Source: Ligustrum vulgare
Lineage: Eukaryota; Streptophyta; Magnoliopsida; Lamiales; Oleaceae
Direction of reading: 5' to 3'
DNA length: 64,000 bases
NCBI GenBank assembly: GCA_963555705.1
Contig: OY743190.1
Coordinates: forward strand, 12,065,501-12,129,500
Shown: positions 11,501 through 24,594 of the stretch, piece by piece
Layout of the letters: each line of letters opens with the position of its first letter
How positions within the stretch are numbered: position 1 is the first letter of the stretch
Translations under genes and position numbers: made by a program
The notes under the pieces: model-generated
What the model was told of the DNA's origin: nothing
What the model saw: the letters and a program-made list of their open reading frames with translations, nothing else
Database searches by the model: none

Positions 11501-12539
11501 TTTCTAGTCAATTGAGTAATATGATGAGAGTATGCTCTACAGTTGCATCTAAGTGATGAACCTCTGTATCAAAAACCTGATTATTATTAATCAACGTTTT
11601 CCTTTTCCAAATCAAATGCTTTTGGTTTTAAGAAATAACTCATATATTGTAGGTCTGAAAACTTCAAGAAAGATGGAAACTTTACATGATCCAAAAAGTT
11701 CCACAAGAGAAAAGAAACATGGTCTCGATGTTGTACAACAAGAAAAATTGAAGAAATTGTACATTCCGAAACTTTCAACGTAGATCTATGCCAAATCATA
11801 CATCCAATCATCAATCGGAGGCCAGATCTAGAACCATGGCGACGAGATGATTCTCCGGCGCCGGCGCCGGCGCGTGTTGAGGCAGAGTCATCGGCACTGC
11901 GGCGGGTGACGCCCACGCTCAGACGTCGAGGAGGCGTGTGGAGAGGAATCCGGCGACGGTTGCAACAAATAGTTTGTTCGTCTCGACATTCTGGATTTTT
12001 CTGTGATCTTACATTTCTGTTTGGTGCAGTTTTGGACATTTTCCGGTGGTCGAACGTAGCGACTTCTTAAAAACTATTTTTGGAACACTTCCGATGGGAT
12101 TTTGAACTTCGAACCAAAAGTAATTTTGTTCTAAATCAAATTTCAAACCTATTGACGGTTTCGATTTATTCATATGATCAATATGTTAAAATATGGATGA
12201 TTTTGCCCTTGATAATATTCAATCATTTAACACTACTATGTGATCAATAAGACAAATTAAAAGGTCTAAACAAGGTGCAAATAATACAATTATTACCATA
12301 TCGTGATGTATTGAGTTATCGATTAAATATAACTCATCGTAACGGACTGAATTATTTTGAATACCTTGATTGGATTTGAAGATATGACTTGCTCATTTAT
12401 GAAAGGTAATTATTTCATTATGTTGACACCACCTATATGGTTGGTTTTATCAGCTTTAAATATACATATTTCATAACCACCTATATGGATGGTTCTACTG
12501 GTTTTAAATATTTCTGCTCATATAAATTTGATATATTAT

Positions 12540-12700
12540 TATTATTATTTGATATTTCAACAAATGGTAATAGATGTTACCATTATCAAAGGTTTAATAA
12601 TATTTTATAAAATGGTACCAGAAGTTACCATTACCAAAAGGTTATTGGATTTTTAATGAAAATATTTTATCAAACGGTACCAGAAGTTACAATTATCTGT
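12540..12700 (+). repeat. Three degenerate copies of a roughly 55-bp unit
   Basis: Units contain GGTACCAGAAGTTAC followed by TTTTATAAAA-like sequence. Related units occur in copy 2 at about 26595-26730, in reverse orientation. Confidence 0.55.
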
Positions 12701-13066
12701 ATTGAAAGGACAAATTAAAATAAATTATCCAACAAGAAAAATGTTGATGTATGATAAGATAATACCACATGATAGCACGGACATGACTATGTGAAAATAA
12801 TCTCATCAGTATTATGAGATAAATATTATATGATTGAGATAGACAGATTTGATCAAAGTTATTGCACAAGCACTTATGTACTCCAGAGGAAGTATATATT
12901 TACTCCAAAAGAAATAAAGATTATCATCTAAATATACTGAAATGATATTATTATTATTATTGCTCCTAAATAAGTATAAAGGAGTCATACTGAAACATAT
13001 CAAGAAAAGAGATACATGCAAAATACAAAAGGGGTAAACAATTATGATCATCAAAAGTAGACGTGT

Positions 13067-13262
13067 GTCTCAAGAGTAAGAATACTCCGTACTCTACCGC
13101 CCCTAATCTTTTTGTGTGTCTTAAGAGTAAGAATATTTTGTACTCTACCACTCCTAATCTTTTTGAGGTTCACAAGATTAAGTTTAAATATTCATAAAAT
13201 CCTCAATATTAGAGGTATGTCTCAAGAGTAAGAATACTCTGTACTCTACCACCCCCAATATT
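13067..13262 (-). repeat. Three copies of a roughly 45-bp unit downstream of the LOG-like pseudogene
   Basis: Each copy carries CTCAAGAGTAAGAATACT or a close variant, followed by a TACTCTACC block. Copy 2 has the matching units at about 26125-26160 and 26212-26250. Confidence 0.6.
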
Positions 13263-13284
13263 TTAGAAATTCACAAGGTTAAAT

Positions 13285-13923
13285 TTACATTAACTGGACT
13301 CCATTTTCGTTTGGTACCCCTTCCTTGCAACTAATCTATCTTAACTCCTGCTAAATCTTGTATTGAAACATATGATTATAACTTTTCCAACAGTTCATCA
13401 ATAGTGAGAGCAGAAATAATGATCCTCCTAGAAAATGGAGAGATGAATCCCTATTCCACAGTATAATCAAGAAATGTTAGTAGACCATCAAAGAAGTTGT
13501 TAACATTTAAAAGTCCAATATGTTTATTATGGAGACCCAGCTGAGCCCACGAGGTAATGTTAAAGATTTACTCTAAAGTACCAAAACCTTCAGGCATGGC
13601 AATGAGGCATCAGAACCATATAACATGCAAGTTATGCGTTCATGGATAGATAACGTCGGTACTTTATGCCCTCGTGTTTTGCCTGTGATAACAGCTAAAG
13701 GAATATGTATAACACCTATCACTCTCGCTTTCTCTGTTTAAGCAAATTGAGAAACACAACCCATCAACACACTGCTATCCCCTCCATACACTAGATTTAT
13801 ACCTCTATCTCTCAACTTCCTCCCTAGAAGCACTAATGCTTCTACATACTCAAAGTCTTTCCCGATTTTTTATCAACAAAATACACAGATAGTTTTGATT
13901 TGTCGAAGTTTTGATCCTTCTAT
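13285..13923 (-). pseudogene. LOG-like cytokinin phosphoribohydrolase, decayed copy in element 1
   Basis: LOG enzymes release active cytokinin bases from nucleotide 5'-monophosphates. Read on the minus strand, the segment resembles the LOG start (KLRQIKTICVFC), passes a damaged GGGxSGLMG-like region, and ends with a tail shared with copy 2 (RKWSPVNV). It is not functional: the start codon position reads ATA, TGA TAA follows directly after VFC, further stops follow, and the PGGxGT region is out of frame. No introns are visible, which suggests capture from a processed transcript. It runs antisense to the element carrying it, as in copy 2. The same layout in both copies means the capture preceded their separation. 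Confidence 0.75.
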
Positions 13924-14398
13924 CTTTTAAGAGTATAAGGAAAATTTACAAAAAACTGTTATTTTGGGATGCATTAAACAGTGAAATTATTCGACTTTTT
14001 AAACTCAAAAATATTCACTATTTACTGCTCGTTTTTTGAAAAAGTTGTTATTTACTTTTGACTAAATGACACCACTTTTGATCATATCTCTGACAACATA
14101 TTTAATGCTCCATAATGGACACTCTTTCGGTGGTCTCTCAATGACAATATATTAATATGCGAAAATAAAAATATAAAATACTTTGTTAAAATATATATGT
14201 ATACATATATACACTATACTGATTTACTTTGTATCAAGGTTGAGTAGCCAAAACATCATTGTTTATAACAGATTATCAAAGAGGATCTTTTGATATTATA
14301 TTATTGAGATTATAACGATCTTTCTCTTCGGTGAATTGAGCTCATAGAGATAGTAGCTCACGCTGCACTTACCCACAAGGGTGCATCTCAAGAGTCAG

Positions 14399-14805
14399 TC
14401 AAATATCATCCAATGACTCCTTACTCAGTCCACCTTTAATGAAATCTATTTTATTATCTCGATTTCTGGATGAATATACTATTGATTTACAACGGGTATC
14501 ACATGTCCATCGAGCACATTTGTAACAACCATTGAATCTTTTTGCTCTACACTTCTTTGCAAAAGTACTCTTACCTAAATCAGGCATGTGCTTAAAAAAT
14601 GAATCGGGTAATTCACCAGATAATCGAACTTTTGCTTCGATCAACCAACGAACATCTTCTAGGATACCTTGATCCATCAGCAGCCTCAATCTTTCAAGTT
14701 GAACTCGATAAATCTTTTTTCAAAACATTTATTGGAAGATTAGAATAGTATTTTCGGATATTTGATAAAATGACATCCATTTTGATGGATTTAATCTTCT
14801 TCTCA
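14399..14805 (-). pseudogene. Cys-rich ORF of unknown function, decayed copy in element 1
   Basis: Homologue of the ORF at 24595-25104. An open part reads MRLLMDQGILEDVRWLIEAK onward and keeps the motif CYKCARWTCDTRC near its middle and GGLSKESLDDI at its end. The N-terminal part (KMDVILSNIRKYYS) is present in another frame, with a frameshift and stop around 14690-14730. It lies just beyond the LOG-like pseudogene in the same antisense orientation. Function is not recognised. The spaced cysteines could bind metal, but that is a guess. Confidence 0.6.
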
Positions 14806-14872
14806 AACGATCTATTTAAATATATTATTTAAAGCGTAAAGAGCGGTGGCTCTGCGTGACAGTGATTCCACC

Positions 14873-15699
14873 TAGGGGTCGACGTGGTTCGATTTGGTTC
14901 TGGTTCTTTCTGGTTCTAGAAAAACCAAACCAAGTCATAAACCGATGATTTTTTACTAATGGAACCAATTGATTTTTTAAAGATACGGAACCAAACCGAA
15001 ACCAAACCACTCGGTTCTGATTTGGTCTAGTCTGGTCTGGTTTGGTTCTGGGACCATTACTTGAATTTTAAATAATAAATGCAAATTAAAATATGTTTAT
15101 ATCCGCTTCTTCATTAGAATCTATCTACATCATTACTAAATAGAAAATGAAATTTTTAGTTAACAAAACAAAAATTTAGAAAAAATAACATGTTATTCTA
15201 AGTAAAAGAAGAAGAAACTCGTCTGAAGGAAGCTCGCGACCTGTTGAAACTTAGAGAATCAAACATAAAGGCCGTTTAGACTTATAGTTATTGGTTACGG
15301 TGAAGTTCCGAGTCTCATTTTACCGTGGTGCCTTGTGAGTTAGGGATGAAATTTGTAATTTGAGTTTGGGTTAACTCTTGATAATTGACGAATTGGACCG
15401 ATGTTTATATATACACGAATTTTGAAAAATAAACATCAATGTCATCGATAGTGACTAAAGAGTGCAACGATTACTGTGTTATAGGAGTGCAAGTAAAGCA
15501 GTGTGAATGCGTGTCTATAATTGAAAAGAAGAAAAATGAATTAACATTAGAATTTAGATTTATGATTTAAAATCTTTGTCTAATAGGAAATGAGATAAAA
15601 TGTATGGTAAATAACATTTTTGTACATTTTACATTTATAATTTCAAATTTGAATTTTTTACATTTATAATGTCTGGTTCGATTATTTTGTCCACCCCTA
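14873..15699. mobile_element. hAT-type non-autonomous element, 827 bp, inside LOG-element copy 1
   Basis: The ends are TAGGGGTCGACG and TGTCCACCCCTA, with a perfect 8-bp TSD ATTCCACC (14865-14872 and 15700-15707). It is the same family as 39996-40903, in inverted orientation: both share GAAGAAACTC and AAGGAAGCTCGC type blocks and the GGTTTGGTTCTGG ends. It is non-coding. Confidence 0.9.
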
Positions 15700-15894
15700 A
15701 TTCCACCAAGAAAATGGAACCAAAATATTGAAAAGTTGGGGACAAGAATTATTTTCTTGGGATATCGTTCCTTGCCTTTTTCGATATAAGGGAAGATTTG
15801 GTGACAAGAATGGAATATGAAATAATTTCTTGGATATCGTCCCAGACCTTTTTTGATGTAATAAATCAAGGTATATTGATTTGTAATATACAGA

Positions 15895-16140
15895 AACTCA
15901 TACAAGTGAAATAAAAATTGTATTGAACTAGAAGTTCATACGTACGAGTTAAATAAATATTGTATTGAACCAGAAGTTCATACGTACAAGTGAAATATGT
16001 ATATAATATCAAACCATGAGTTCATAAGTAAAATATATATTGTATTGAACCAGAAGTTCATCGATATTGTATTGAACCAAATATTTATACATAGAAGTGA
16101 AATAAAATAATATTGAACCAGAAGTTCTATAATGAACGGT
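15895..16140 (+). repeat. Tandem array of roughly 55-bp units containing ACCAGAAGTTCAT
   Basis: Four to five units read TTGTATTGAACCAGAAGTTC or near variants, separated by ACGTACAAGTGAAATA. Matching units are found in copy 2 at about 24255-24345. Confidence 0.7.
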
Positions 16141-17214
16141 TAAATAATCCAGATTAAAAGTTTCAAATTATTTTCTACGAGAATAAATTGTTTAGAAATT
16201 GTTTCTTATACAACAATATTCTATATATGTCAATAAGATGAAACATGGATTAGTTCAAGAAACTTTATAATTTGTAAGAAGTGTGATGTGTATACAATCC
16301 ACCAAAACGCACTTAGATATATGATTGAGATTATATCCCTAAAAATGAATGACATGTGTTGCGGCATTTTTAGCCGATTGATATAATATAAGATTTTTTA
16401 ACATTATGGGAAAAAATACGCCTGAAGCGTAATTATGCCCAAAACATAATGACAATTGATTTCAAAAACAAATATCTCTTGAATAATTGAGATGATCCCT
16501 TGGAGGTTAAATACTTATGGTGAGTAAAAGGGACATAGTTAAATGATAAGAGATTCATGTACTTGATGATAGAAAATATAAAGAGATCTCTATATGTTAT
16601 ATCAGATGAAATGGAATCGATAAATATATCTAATACATACACAAATCTCTTGTGAAAATGAGGTTGATGAAATTATAATACTTTGGTCAAATATAAAAAT
16701 CCCAATGTAGGGATTATTGTTAAAGGACCCGAAGTCCAAACAGTTAAATGAGTAAAGTCAACAGTTATTTGTGCAAATGAAAAATATTACATAGTCATAA
16801 AAGACGACTCGTTGCGCGCAAAATTTTTCATAGAACTGACATAATATATGATGGATGAGACTATAATCGAAATCATTATCTTGAGCTCTTTGATATACGA
16901 ATAAGTGAGATCAAAATGTATGATTCTCATCTCGGTACTTTTGGAGTATTTTTTGATGTGCCAGTTGATTGCGGTATGTTGGGATTTCAAGTAAAAATGA
17001 TTATAGATTATATGTCGAAATTGATATCTATTTCAATGATTAATTATACTAATACAAATTAGAACTCGTGGTTTATGAGATGCAAGAACATGCATGTATA
17101 ATCATTGAGAGACTAAATAGACACAGAGTAGTATCACTATAGAATGATATAAATGACTCCATGATATAATATGTTGAAATTGAAATTGGAGTATATTATT
17201 TTTGATATCTGGGA

Positions 17215-17350
17215 AAATGATTATTCACTGGAAGTAAATTTAAAAATGAATATTTTATTATTCACCATAAGTGAATATGAAAATGAATATGCTTAATTAT
17301 TCACCAGAAGTGAATTCTAGATTTGATTATTCACTAAAAGTGAAAGATGC
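17215..17350 (+). repeat. Array of GATTATTCACCAGAAGTGAA units
   Basis: Four imperfect units of about 30-35 bp. The reverse complement array is in copy 2 at about 20500-20620. Confidence 0.7.
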
Positions 17351-17504
17351 AATCGGAAAATGAGTAAAACATTGCTTGATATAGCATGTTATGACATCAT
17401 AAATGAGTTATGAACAATTTATATAAAGCTCATCATAAATGATATGTTTGATGAAAGATTCAAGATTGCATCAATATACTTGTAATATTCTATGAAAGGA
17501 ATAA

Positions 17505-18155
17505 ATACGCATTGCACTCTTTTTCTCTTGACTAAGGTTTTGTCCCACAGGGTTTTCCTAACAAGATTTTTAATAAGGCAGCAGTTGTGACGAGTTAATG
17601 AGAATAATGTACTTTTTCTTCCCTTCACTAAGGTTTTGTCCCACAGAATTTTCCTAACAAGGTTTTTGAGACATTATCAAAGTTATTTATGAGCTATAAT
17701 TCAACAACATGTTTTGTGCAAGAATGATATCAACAAAATGAAGAAAGTCATAGCCACCTTATGAAGAATGTAATGTCATCGGCTACACACAAAGAGACTT
17801 TCATATATATACATATTCCAGATGAAAGATGATATCAATGTTCAAAAGGTTCATGAATACTCGATTGCATACTTCAGGGGAGAGAATCATGCTGTACTAT
17901 TTTTTCTTCGTTCAGGTTTTATCCCATTAGGTTTCACTGACAAGTTTTAACGAGGAAGCACTTCAGAATTTCAAATTTCAGCATATGATTTGTTCTACTT
18001 AATATTTGATGTCATTTCGAACAGTGGACTCAATGATTCACGATGACCAACATCAGGGGGAGCAGCTGTACTTTTTTTCTTTCGCTCAAGTTTTATTCCA
18101 CTGGGTTTTCTTAGTAAGATTTTAACGAGGCAGACAATTGCGTAATAGGTCATTC
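17505..18155 (+). repeat. Dispersed repeats before the polypurine tract (copy 1)
   Basis: Several units combine a CTTTTTCTC / CTTTTTTTCTTTC stretch, TTTTGTCCCACAGGGTTTTC and TAACAAGATTTTTAA. Such units are common between pol and the 3' LTR of plant copia elements. Here they are nearly all that is left of that region. Confidence 0.65.
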
Positions 18156-18164
18156 AAGGGGGAG

Positions 18165-18367
18165 TGTTATAAAATATACATTTTATATATAATGTAAATG
18201 ACCATTATATCCTTGTAAACTTTACATTATTACGATTGTGCCAGTATCCACTCCTATAAATAGGAGCTTAATCTCATTCATTCAAATACACCTTAATGAG
18301 AATTCTTCTCTCATTCTCTCCATTTCTCCGTCTATTTCTTGTTCTAGATTTTGGTAGCTTTACAACA
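18165..18367 (+). repeat. 3' LTR of LOG-element copy 1
   Basis: It is 203 bp, TGTTATAAAATA .. CTTTACAACA, preceded by the polypurine tract at 18155-18164, with a TATA box at 18255-18262. Confidence 0.85.
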
Positions 18368-18372
18368 GTGTT

Positions 18373-19463
18373 CTCGTTTTTTTAATTGTTGCATTGTTTT
18401 GAAAATGAAAAAAATATATATATAAAACAAATTTAAAAAAAAAAAAAACGCAGATTGACGTTTTTCACGTTTTCTTCACAAATTCAAAAATGCGGAAAAC
18501 ATGCATTTTCACTTTTTTTTTTCTTTTAAATTCAGCAAACATCACCCTTTTTTCCTTTTTATAAATTATCATTTCTAATATTATTTATAGCCAAAATTTA
18601 TTTCTAGTAACTCAAAAAAAATTATTTTTAATATTATTTACAAATTATCATTTCTAATATTATTTTCACATAAAGTTTATTTCTAGTATTATTTATAACT
18701 AAAATCTATCATTTCTAGCATTATTTATAGCAAAAATTTAATTTCACAAAACTCTTGAAGCTAGCAAAATAAGAACAGTTTTCCTCATTTAAAAACTCTC
18801 GAAATATAATTAGAAGTACGCAAAAAAGTTTTCTGCAAAATTTCAAACAGAACGTGTTTTTCAACTTTTTATTTTCGAAAACAGTTTTCAGAAATAACAA
18901 ACCGCATGCGTTTTCAGCAATTTTGAAAATATCACTGAAAATAGAAAACAGAAAATATTTTTGAAAATGAAAACTGAAACATAAAGAGAACACAACCTAA
19001 AGTTATGCCGATATTTAGAACTCATTTTCTAGAATTAATTTGTAATCACATATCTTATGGTATTAATAACTTTAACAACTTTTCAACTACACATTTCATT
19101 AATTTTTTTTCAGAATATATAAAAAAATTAATTTTTAATTGAATCTAATAAGGACTAAATTGTGAGATCGAAAAATTCGATCGTTAGAAGATCATCGGAA
19201 TAAGCTCATTCGCGCTCCGTTTACTCGAGAAGGAGGGAGGGAAAATTGTGGGAATTAGTATATATATGTTTCACAAATTAAGCAATACAATTCTTGGACT
19301 ATAGAGAAATTATGTGAGATAGTGAACTCCATTTCGTTCTATACAAACACCTCAATATATGGCAAAATAGAGAGACCTGGATGAGGGAGTGCGAAGTTGA
19401 AAAGCCCAAATATTGGAAGTTAATTCTCATGAAGTGGGAGTTGATTGTCATCAAATAAAAGTA
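18373..19463. other. Spacer between the two LOG elements; contains the rest of a split inverted-repeat element
   Basis: The first part, up to about 19003, reads as the continuation of a MITE-like element. GTTGTGTT (11352-11359, left of the LTR insertion) plus CTCG (18373 on) mirrors GAGAACACAACC near 18988-19000. The remainder (19004-19463) is AT-rich and shows no gene. Confidence 0.45.
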
Positions 19464-19468
19464 GGAAG

Positions 19469-19660
19469 TGTTGTGAAACTATTATAAAACAATAGAGAAT
19501 ATAGAGAGATAGGAGAGAATTCTTCTCTGATTGAATTCATATGAATGAATGAAATAAGACTCCTATTTATAGGAGTGAACAATGGCATAATCGTAATATG
19601 TAAAGTTTACAGGGGTATAATGGTAATTGGTCATTCACTTATTTTATAATATTCATAACA
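19469..19660 (-). repeat. 3' LTR of LOG-element copy 2
   Basis: Minus strand TGTTATGAATATTAT .. TTTCACAACA. A TATA box (TATAAATA, minus) lies at 19564-19571. Confidence 0.9.
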
Positions 19661-19679
19661 CTCCCCCTTGAATGACATA

Positions 19680-20350
19680 TTCCGCAATTTCCTGGCTCGT
19701 TAAAACCTTGCTAAGAAAACCCTAGTGGGATAAAACTTGAGTGAAGGAAAAAGAGTACAGAAGCTCCCCCTGATGTTGGCCATGGTAAATCATTGAGTCT
19801 AACGTTCGAGTAGAACAAATCATGTACTGAATCTTGAAGTTCTGAAGTGCTGCCTCATTAAAACCTTGTCAGTAAAACCCAGTGGGATAAAATCTGAACC
19901 AAGGAAAAAGAGTACAGCCGCTGCCTCGTTAAAACCTTGTCAGGAAAACCTAGTAGGACAAAACCTGGACGAAGGAAAAAGAGTACAACACGTTTCTCCC
20001 CCTGAAGTGTGCAATTGAGGATTCATGAACTTCTCGAACATTGATATCATCTTTCTTCTGGAATATAAAAATCTCCTTGTATAGCATTCTTCATAAGATG
20101 CCTATTATTTTCTTCATTTGTTGATATTATTCCAGTATAACAATGTGTTGCTGAATTATAGCTTGTTGATAGCTATGATGATGCCTCAAAAACCTTGCTA
20201 GGAAAACCCTGTGGGACAAAATCTCAGCGAAGGGAAAAAGAGTACATTATTCTCATTAATTTTCATCAATACTCCTCAACTGTTGCCTCATTAAAAACCT
20301 TGCTAAGAAAACCCTGTGGGACAAAACCTCAGCTAAGGAAAAAGAGTGCA
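19680..20350 (-). repeat. Five repeat units of about 60-70 bp near the 3' end of copy 2
   Basis: On the plus strand each unit reads like CCTCATTAAAACCTTG, then AAAACCC..GTGGGA, then AAAACCT..GGAAAAAGAGTAC. Units are near 19700, 19855, 19920, 20190 and 20290. They are the counterpart of 17505-18155 in copy 1. Confidence 0.75.
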
Positions 20351-20499
20351 ACGCGTATTTATTCCTTTCATGGAATATCACAAGTATATTGGTGCAATCA
20401 TATAATTTATGATGAGCTTTATATAAATTGTTCATTGCTCATGATGTCATAACATGCTATATTAAGCAATGTTGTACTAATTTATCGATTGCATCTTTC

Positions 20500-20620
20500 A
20501 CTTTTGGTGAATAATCAAATTTAGAATTCACTTCTGGTGAATAATCAAATCTAGAATTCACTTCTGGTGAATAATTAAACATATTCATTTTCATATTCAC
20601 TTCTAGTGAATAATCAATTT
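20500..20620 (-). repeat. Tandem units of about 33 bp with CACTTCTGGTGAATAAT
   Basis: Three clear units and one weaker unit follow each other, joined by CAAATCTAGAATT. They match the array at 17215-17350 in copy 1. Confidence 0.75.
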
Positions 20621-21745
20621 ACCAGATGTCATAAATAGTACACTCCAATTTCACTTTCAACATATTATATCATGGATTCATTTGTATCATCCTATAGTGA
20701 TACTAATCAGGGTATATTGAATCTTTCATTGATTATACATGTATGTTCTTGCACCACAATTTCTGATTCGTATAATCAATCATTGAAATATATATCAATT
20801 TCGACATATAATCTACAATCATTTTACTTGAAATCCCAACGTATCGCGATCAACTAGTACATCAAAGAATACTCTCAAAGTACCGGGATGAGAATCATAC
20901 ATTTTGATCTCACTCATTGGTATATCAAAGAGCTCAAGCTTTTGATTTAGACTATAGTCTATCCACCATATGTCATGCCAGTTCTATGAAAAATTTTGAG
21001 CACAATGAGTCGTTTTTTACGACTATGTAATATTTTTCATTTGTACATATAATTACTGGCTTTACACATTTAAGCATTTGAACTTCAGGTCCTTGAACAA
21101 TAATCCCTACATTGGGGTTATATACTTGGCCAAAGTATTATATTTTCATCAACCTCATTTTCATAAGAGGGTTGTTTATGTATACAGTCGACTTATTTAT
21201 CGATTCCATTTCAACTCAATATAACATAGAGAGATCTATGTATTTGTTCTATCATCAGGTACCTGAATCTCTTTTAACTATGTCCCTTATACTCACTATG
21301 AGTATTTAGCCTCAAAGGGATCATCTCAATCATTCAAGAGATATTTATTTTTGGAATCGATAGTCATTATGCTTCAGGCATAATTACGCTTCAGGCGTGT
21401 TTTCCCCATAATGTTCACAAATATTATCAATCGGCTAAAATGCCATAACACTTGTCATCCTTTTTAGGGATATAATCTCAATCATATATCTAAGTGTGCT
21501 TTGGTGGGTTGTATACATATCGCACTTTTACAAATCATAAAGCTTCACAAGCAAATCTTTATTTCATAGTATTAACATGTTTGTAAAATATTGCTGCATG
21601 AGAAATATTTATATTCAAATTGTTCTCATAGCAAATAACTTGAGGCTTTTAATCCGCTAAACCATTAGTAATATAATATTTTATTATCTCAACTAATTCG
21701 TAAAATCATTAATGACTTTAAGATATATTCATGCTAGCATTTATC
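20621..21745. other. Internal non-coding part of LOG-element copy 2
   Basis: It has the mirrored counterpart of 16150-17200 in copy 1 (for example the block around ATGATTGAGATTATATCCCT). No reading frame of note is seen. Confidence 0.5.
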
Positions 21746-21750
21746 ACTTT

Positions 21751-24070
21751 TGTAGCGACCGAGAATTTTCGTGACTAATTTTGAATAAATATTTTTATTT
21801 TTAGCTGCGTCGCTACGACTTTGACCAATTTATTTTAAACACATTTTCGTTTAGCCATTTAAGTGAAAATCTAATTTATTTAAATTTATCTTAGTTTAAT
21901 TTAAAGTGTCTCGTTTTCATTATTTTAAAATCCAAATTTTAATTATTTTAGTCAAACTTTCAATATATTTAGATTCAAATTATTTAAGTCCAAAATGTTT
22001 TAAATCCCCAATTCATGTTCTATTTCAATTTAAATCCCAAAATTTCCTTCCAAACTTCCATTTTCATATTCAGCACATTTCTTTTCCCTTCCCCATGATC
22101 ACTCTTCAATCCATCTTAATCAACTTCAATCCCATAATTACATTCACACAATTTTCCTTTCCCATCATCATCACCCCACATTCTCAGAAAAAATTCCATC
22201 AACCGGTTTAATTTCCCCAAATCCTCTCTCACTCAATCACCAATCAAGCAATTGCCGATTTTGAACCCAAGTCAATGTATATTTTCTCATCCCCACTTCA
22301 TCAAACTCACGCCACAACAAGAATTATGTAATCAGACCAGAGTAAGCTCTCGGCCACATCACCACGGAGCCACTGCTCAAGCAAGAATCAACCACCAGAC
22401 CACATTCACCATCAGCAACGACCACAACCCGACAACTTCAAACCACCATCAACTGCCGCCACCAAAGCTGCCAAGCTGCCAATTTCAACCACCATCATCT
22501 ACATCAATCTGAAACCAATTTGCAATCAACCATCATCATCATCATTATCATCATCATCACCACCACCGAACCACTAACCACCCTCACTGCCAAGACCTCT
22601 ACCGCCACTAGCCAAACCCAATTTCACAACCACCCACATCGAACCACCACAATCGCCACCACACAACCCACCAACCGCAACCACAACCTGCGACACCGAA
22701 TTTATGCACACACATCCAACGCACCATCACCTCCAAATCATGGCTGCCCAACCCATGAAAATCAAGAATCGAAACCCAGAACCAAGAATCAAATTAAACC
22801 CAAAAACTTACCTCTGCCGTCGACCATTTCTGGCCGGATTTCCGCCGGGAGTCGCGACCACGCAGCCCAAAACTCGGGACCTTGTAGCCCAAAATCAGAC
22901 TTTAAACTTCATTCTTTTGACCAACCACACTTACCTATACATCGCCGCCACTCGACGGCGATACCCCGCCGACAAAACGCCGACGCTAGCTGGAACGGGC
23001 GGAGCTTCGCCCTTCGCCAGCGTGAAGTGAGAGAGAGAAATGGTGAGGGAGAGAGAGATAAGATCTGATAATATATTTTGATTTTCAAAAATTACCCCTT
23101 AAGCCCCCAAGTTTGAAAAATTATTCAATTCAGTCCCTTTTTGGTTTCAAATCATCAATTTCAGCCCTTAAGTTTTAAATGAGTTTTAATCAGCCCTTTC
23201 ATTTTGAAAATCAATTATTTCAGCCCTATAGTTTAATATTCGTTTTGAGTTTCAGCCCAAATTTCAAAAGTATTTATTTTAGTCCCTCAACTTTCAAAAT
23301 AATCATTTCAGTCCCTAAAGTTCAAAGTCATTTAAATCAGTTTTAAAGTATTAAATTGGACTTATTATTTTAAGTTATGCTGGACGAGGCGCTTGGACAT
23401 TTAGAAGAACAACATGAACTCTCTTGCTCAACTTTCAAACTTGTGATTTGAGGTAGACTCGCCCCCACTAATTAATTTAAATTATAATTGCATGTCCTAT
23501 GTGAAATTACATGATTTACATGCTTGATGCATGAGACGAGAAAAGAATATCTCTTATGAGATAAGATGAGAAATGATGATGTTATGCATAACTTATGTGC
23601 CCTAAGTGCACGAGACGAGACTACCCACACCCTATGATTTTAACAGCCTTGATTTTGAAAATACAAGAGCCCAAGAATATGATGATGATGTCACTGTATG
23701 ATTGCATAATTACGTGTTCAATTATTCTGTAAATTAATTATTGGCGATGGGTCTACTGAGTATTTTTCGAAATACTCATTCCATTATTTTAACAGTTTTT
23801 GCAGATCTCGGAGAAGGCGGCGAATGAAATGACAGCGGTGACAAATATAATAAATGATGAAAATTTTTAGTCAATCTTACGAATATTACTGGTTGGATTA
23901 TTTATTGTTAATTTTATTTAAACAATTGAGACCAAAGTTTTATGAATTAAGTTTCCGCTGATGTTTCAAATAATGAATGTGATGTTTTGAATTAAATTGA
24001 TTTTCCGCAATAAAGTCAGATTTAAAGGACGATGTGGCGTCCCGGGCTCCGCGGAATTCGGGGCATTACA
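21751..24070 (+). mobile_element. Solo LTR, 2.3 kb (probable Ty3/gypsy), copy B, nested in LOG-element copy 2
   Basis: It starts TGTAGCGACCGAG and ends GGGGCATTACA, with a perfect 5-bp TSD ACTTT (21746-21750 and 24071-24075). It shares phrases with copy C on the opposite strand, notably the 'TTTCAGTCCCT..AAGTT' blocks. The A/C-rich open frames at 22252-23068 are low-complexity (CCACCA, CATCAT) and are not accepted as genes. Confidence 0.8.
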
Positions 24071-24254
24071 ACTTTGCTCGTAATATCATTATTTGAGCAA
24101 ATAATCAGTCATTCATTTTCTTAGTGAGATAATTAATTTACTTTTGAGAACAAGCAGCAATGATAACTTGTTAACCTGAACAATCTTCTGGTTATTTAAT
24201 GAATGCCATTTTGCATTCTTAATAAATCTCATTATTGAATTGGAATCTAACCAA

Positions 24255-24345
24255 TCATTATAGAACTTCTGGTTCAGCAAGATATTTCACTTGTACATAT
24301 GTATGAACTTCTGGTTCAATACAGTATTCATTTCATCAGTACGTA
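24255..24345 (-). repeat. Units with AACTTCTGGTTCAATA, counterpart of 15895-16140
   Basis: Two adjacent units; the array is shorter here than in copy 1. Confidence 0.55.
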
Positions 24346-24594
24346 TTTTTGTACAGTTCAAATTAGTATACCTTTATTACTTTTAGTATACCGGAAAAAT
24401 CAAGTACAATATCCAAGAAAATATCTCAATCTTGTCGCCAAATCTTCCCTTATATCGAAAAAGGTAATGACGCGTTATCTTATTGTTCCCACCTTTTCAA
24501 TAATTAATTCCATTATTTCTTGATGGAATCGATATCACTGACACGCGGAGCCACAGCTCTTTTACGCGTTGAATAATGCATTTAAATATATCAT

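Larger units (their letters stand above)
11360..18367 (+). mobile_element. LOG-carrying non-autonomous LTR retrotransposon, copy 1
   Basis: LTRs start TGTTATAAAATATAC. The element is flanked by a perfect 5-bp TSD GTGTT (11355-11359 and 18368-18372). A primer-binding-like GTTATCAGCACGAG follows the left LTR, and a polypurine tract CAAGGGGGAG precedes the right one. No gag, protease, reverse transcriptase or integrase was seen. The inside instead holds short tandem arrays and two degenerate genes in antisense orientation (a LOG-like copy and a Cys-rich ORF). The repeat-rich 3' region (AACAAGGTTTT, CACTGGGTTTTC) resembles that of plant Ty1/copia elements. The left LTR lacks the last 77 bp present in the right LTR. 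A hAT element sits inside (14873-15699). Confidence 0.8.

Noticed and set aside
11587..12039. Minus-strand ORF of 150 codons, Arg-rich
   Set aside because: It lies in the GC-rich leader of the LOG element. The matching region in copy 2 (27400-27700) does not keep the same frame.
22252..23068. Long plus-strand ORFs rich in His, Thr, Pro and Asn
   Set aside because: Low-complexity CCA/CAT sequence inside solo LTR B. No domain and no conserved counterpart frame in copy C.
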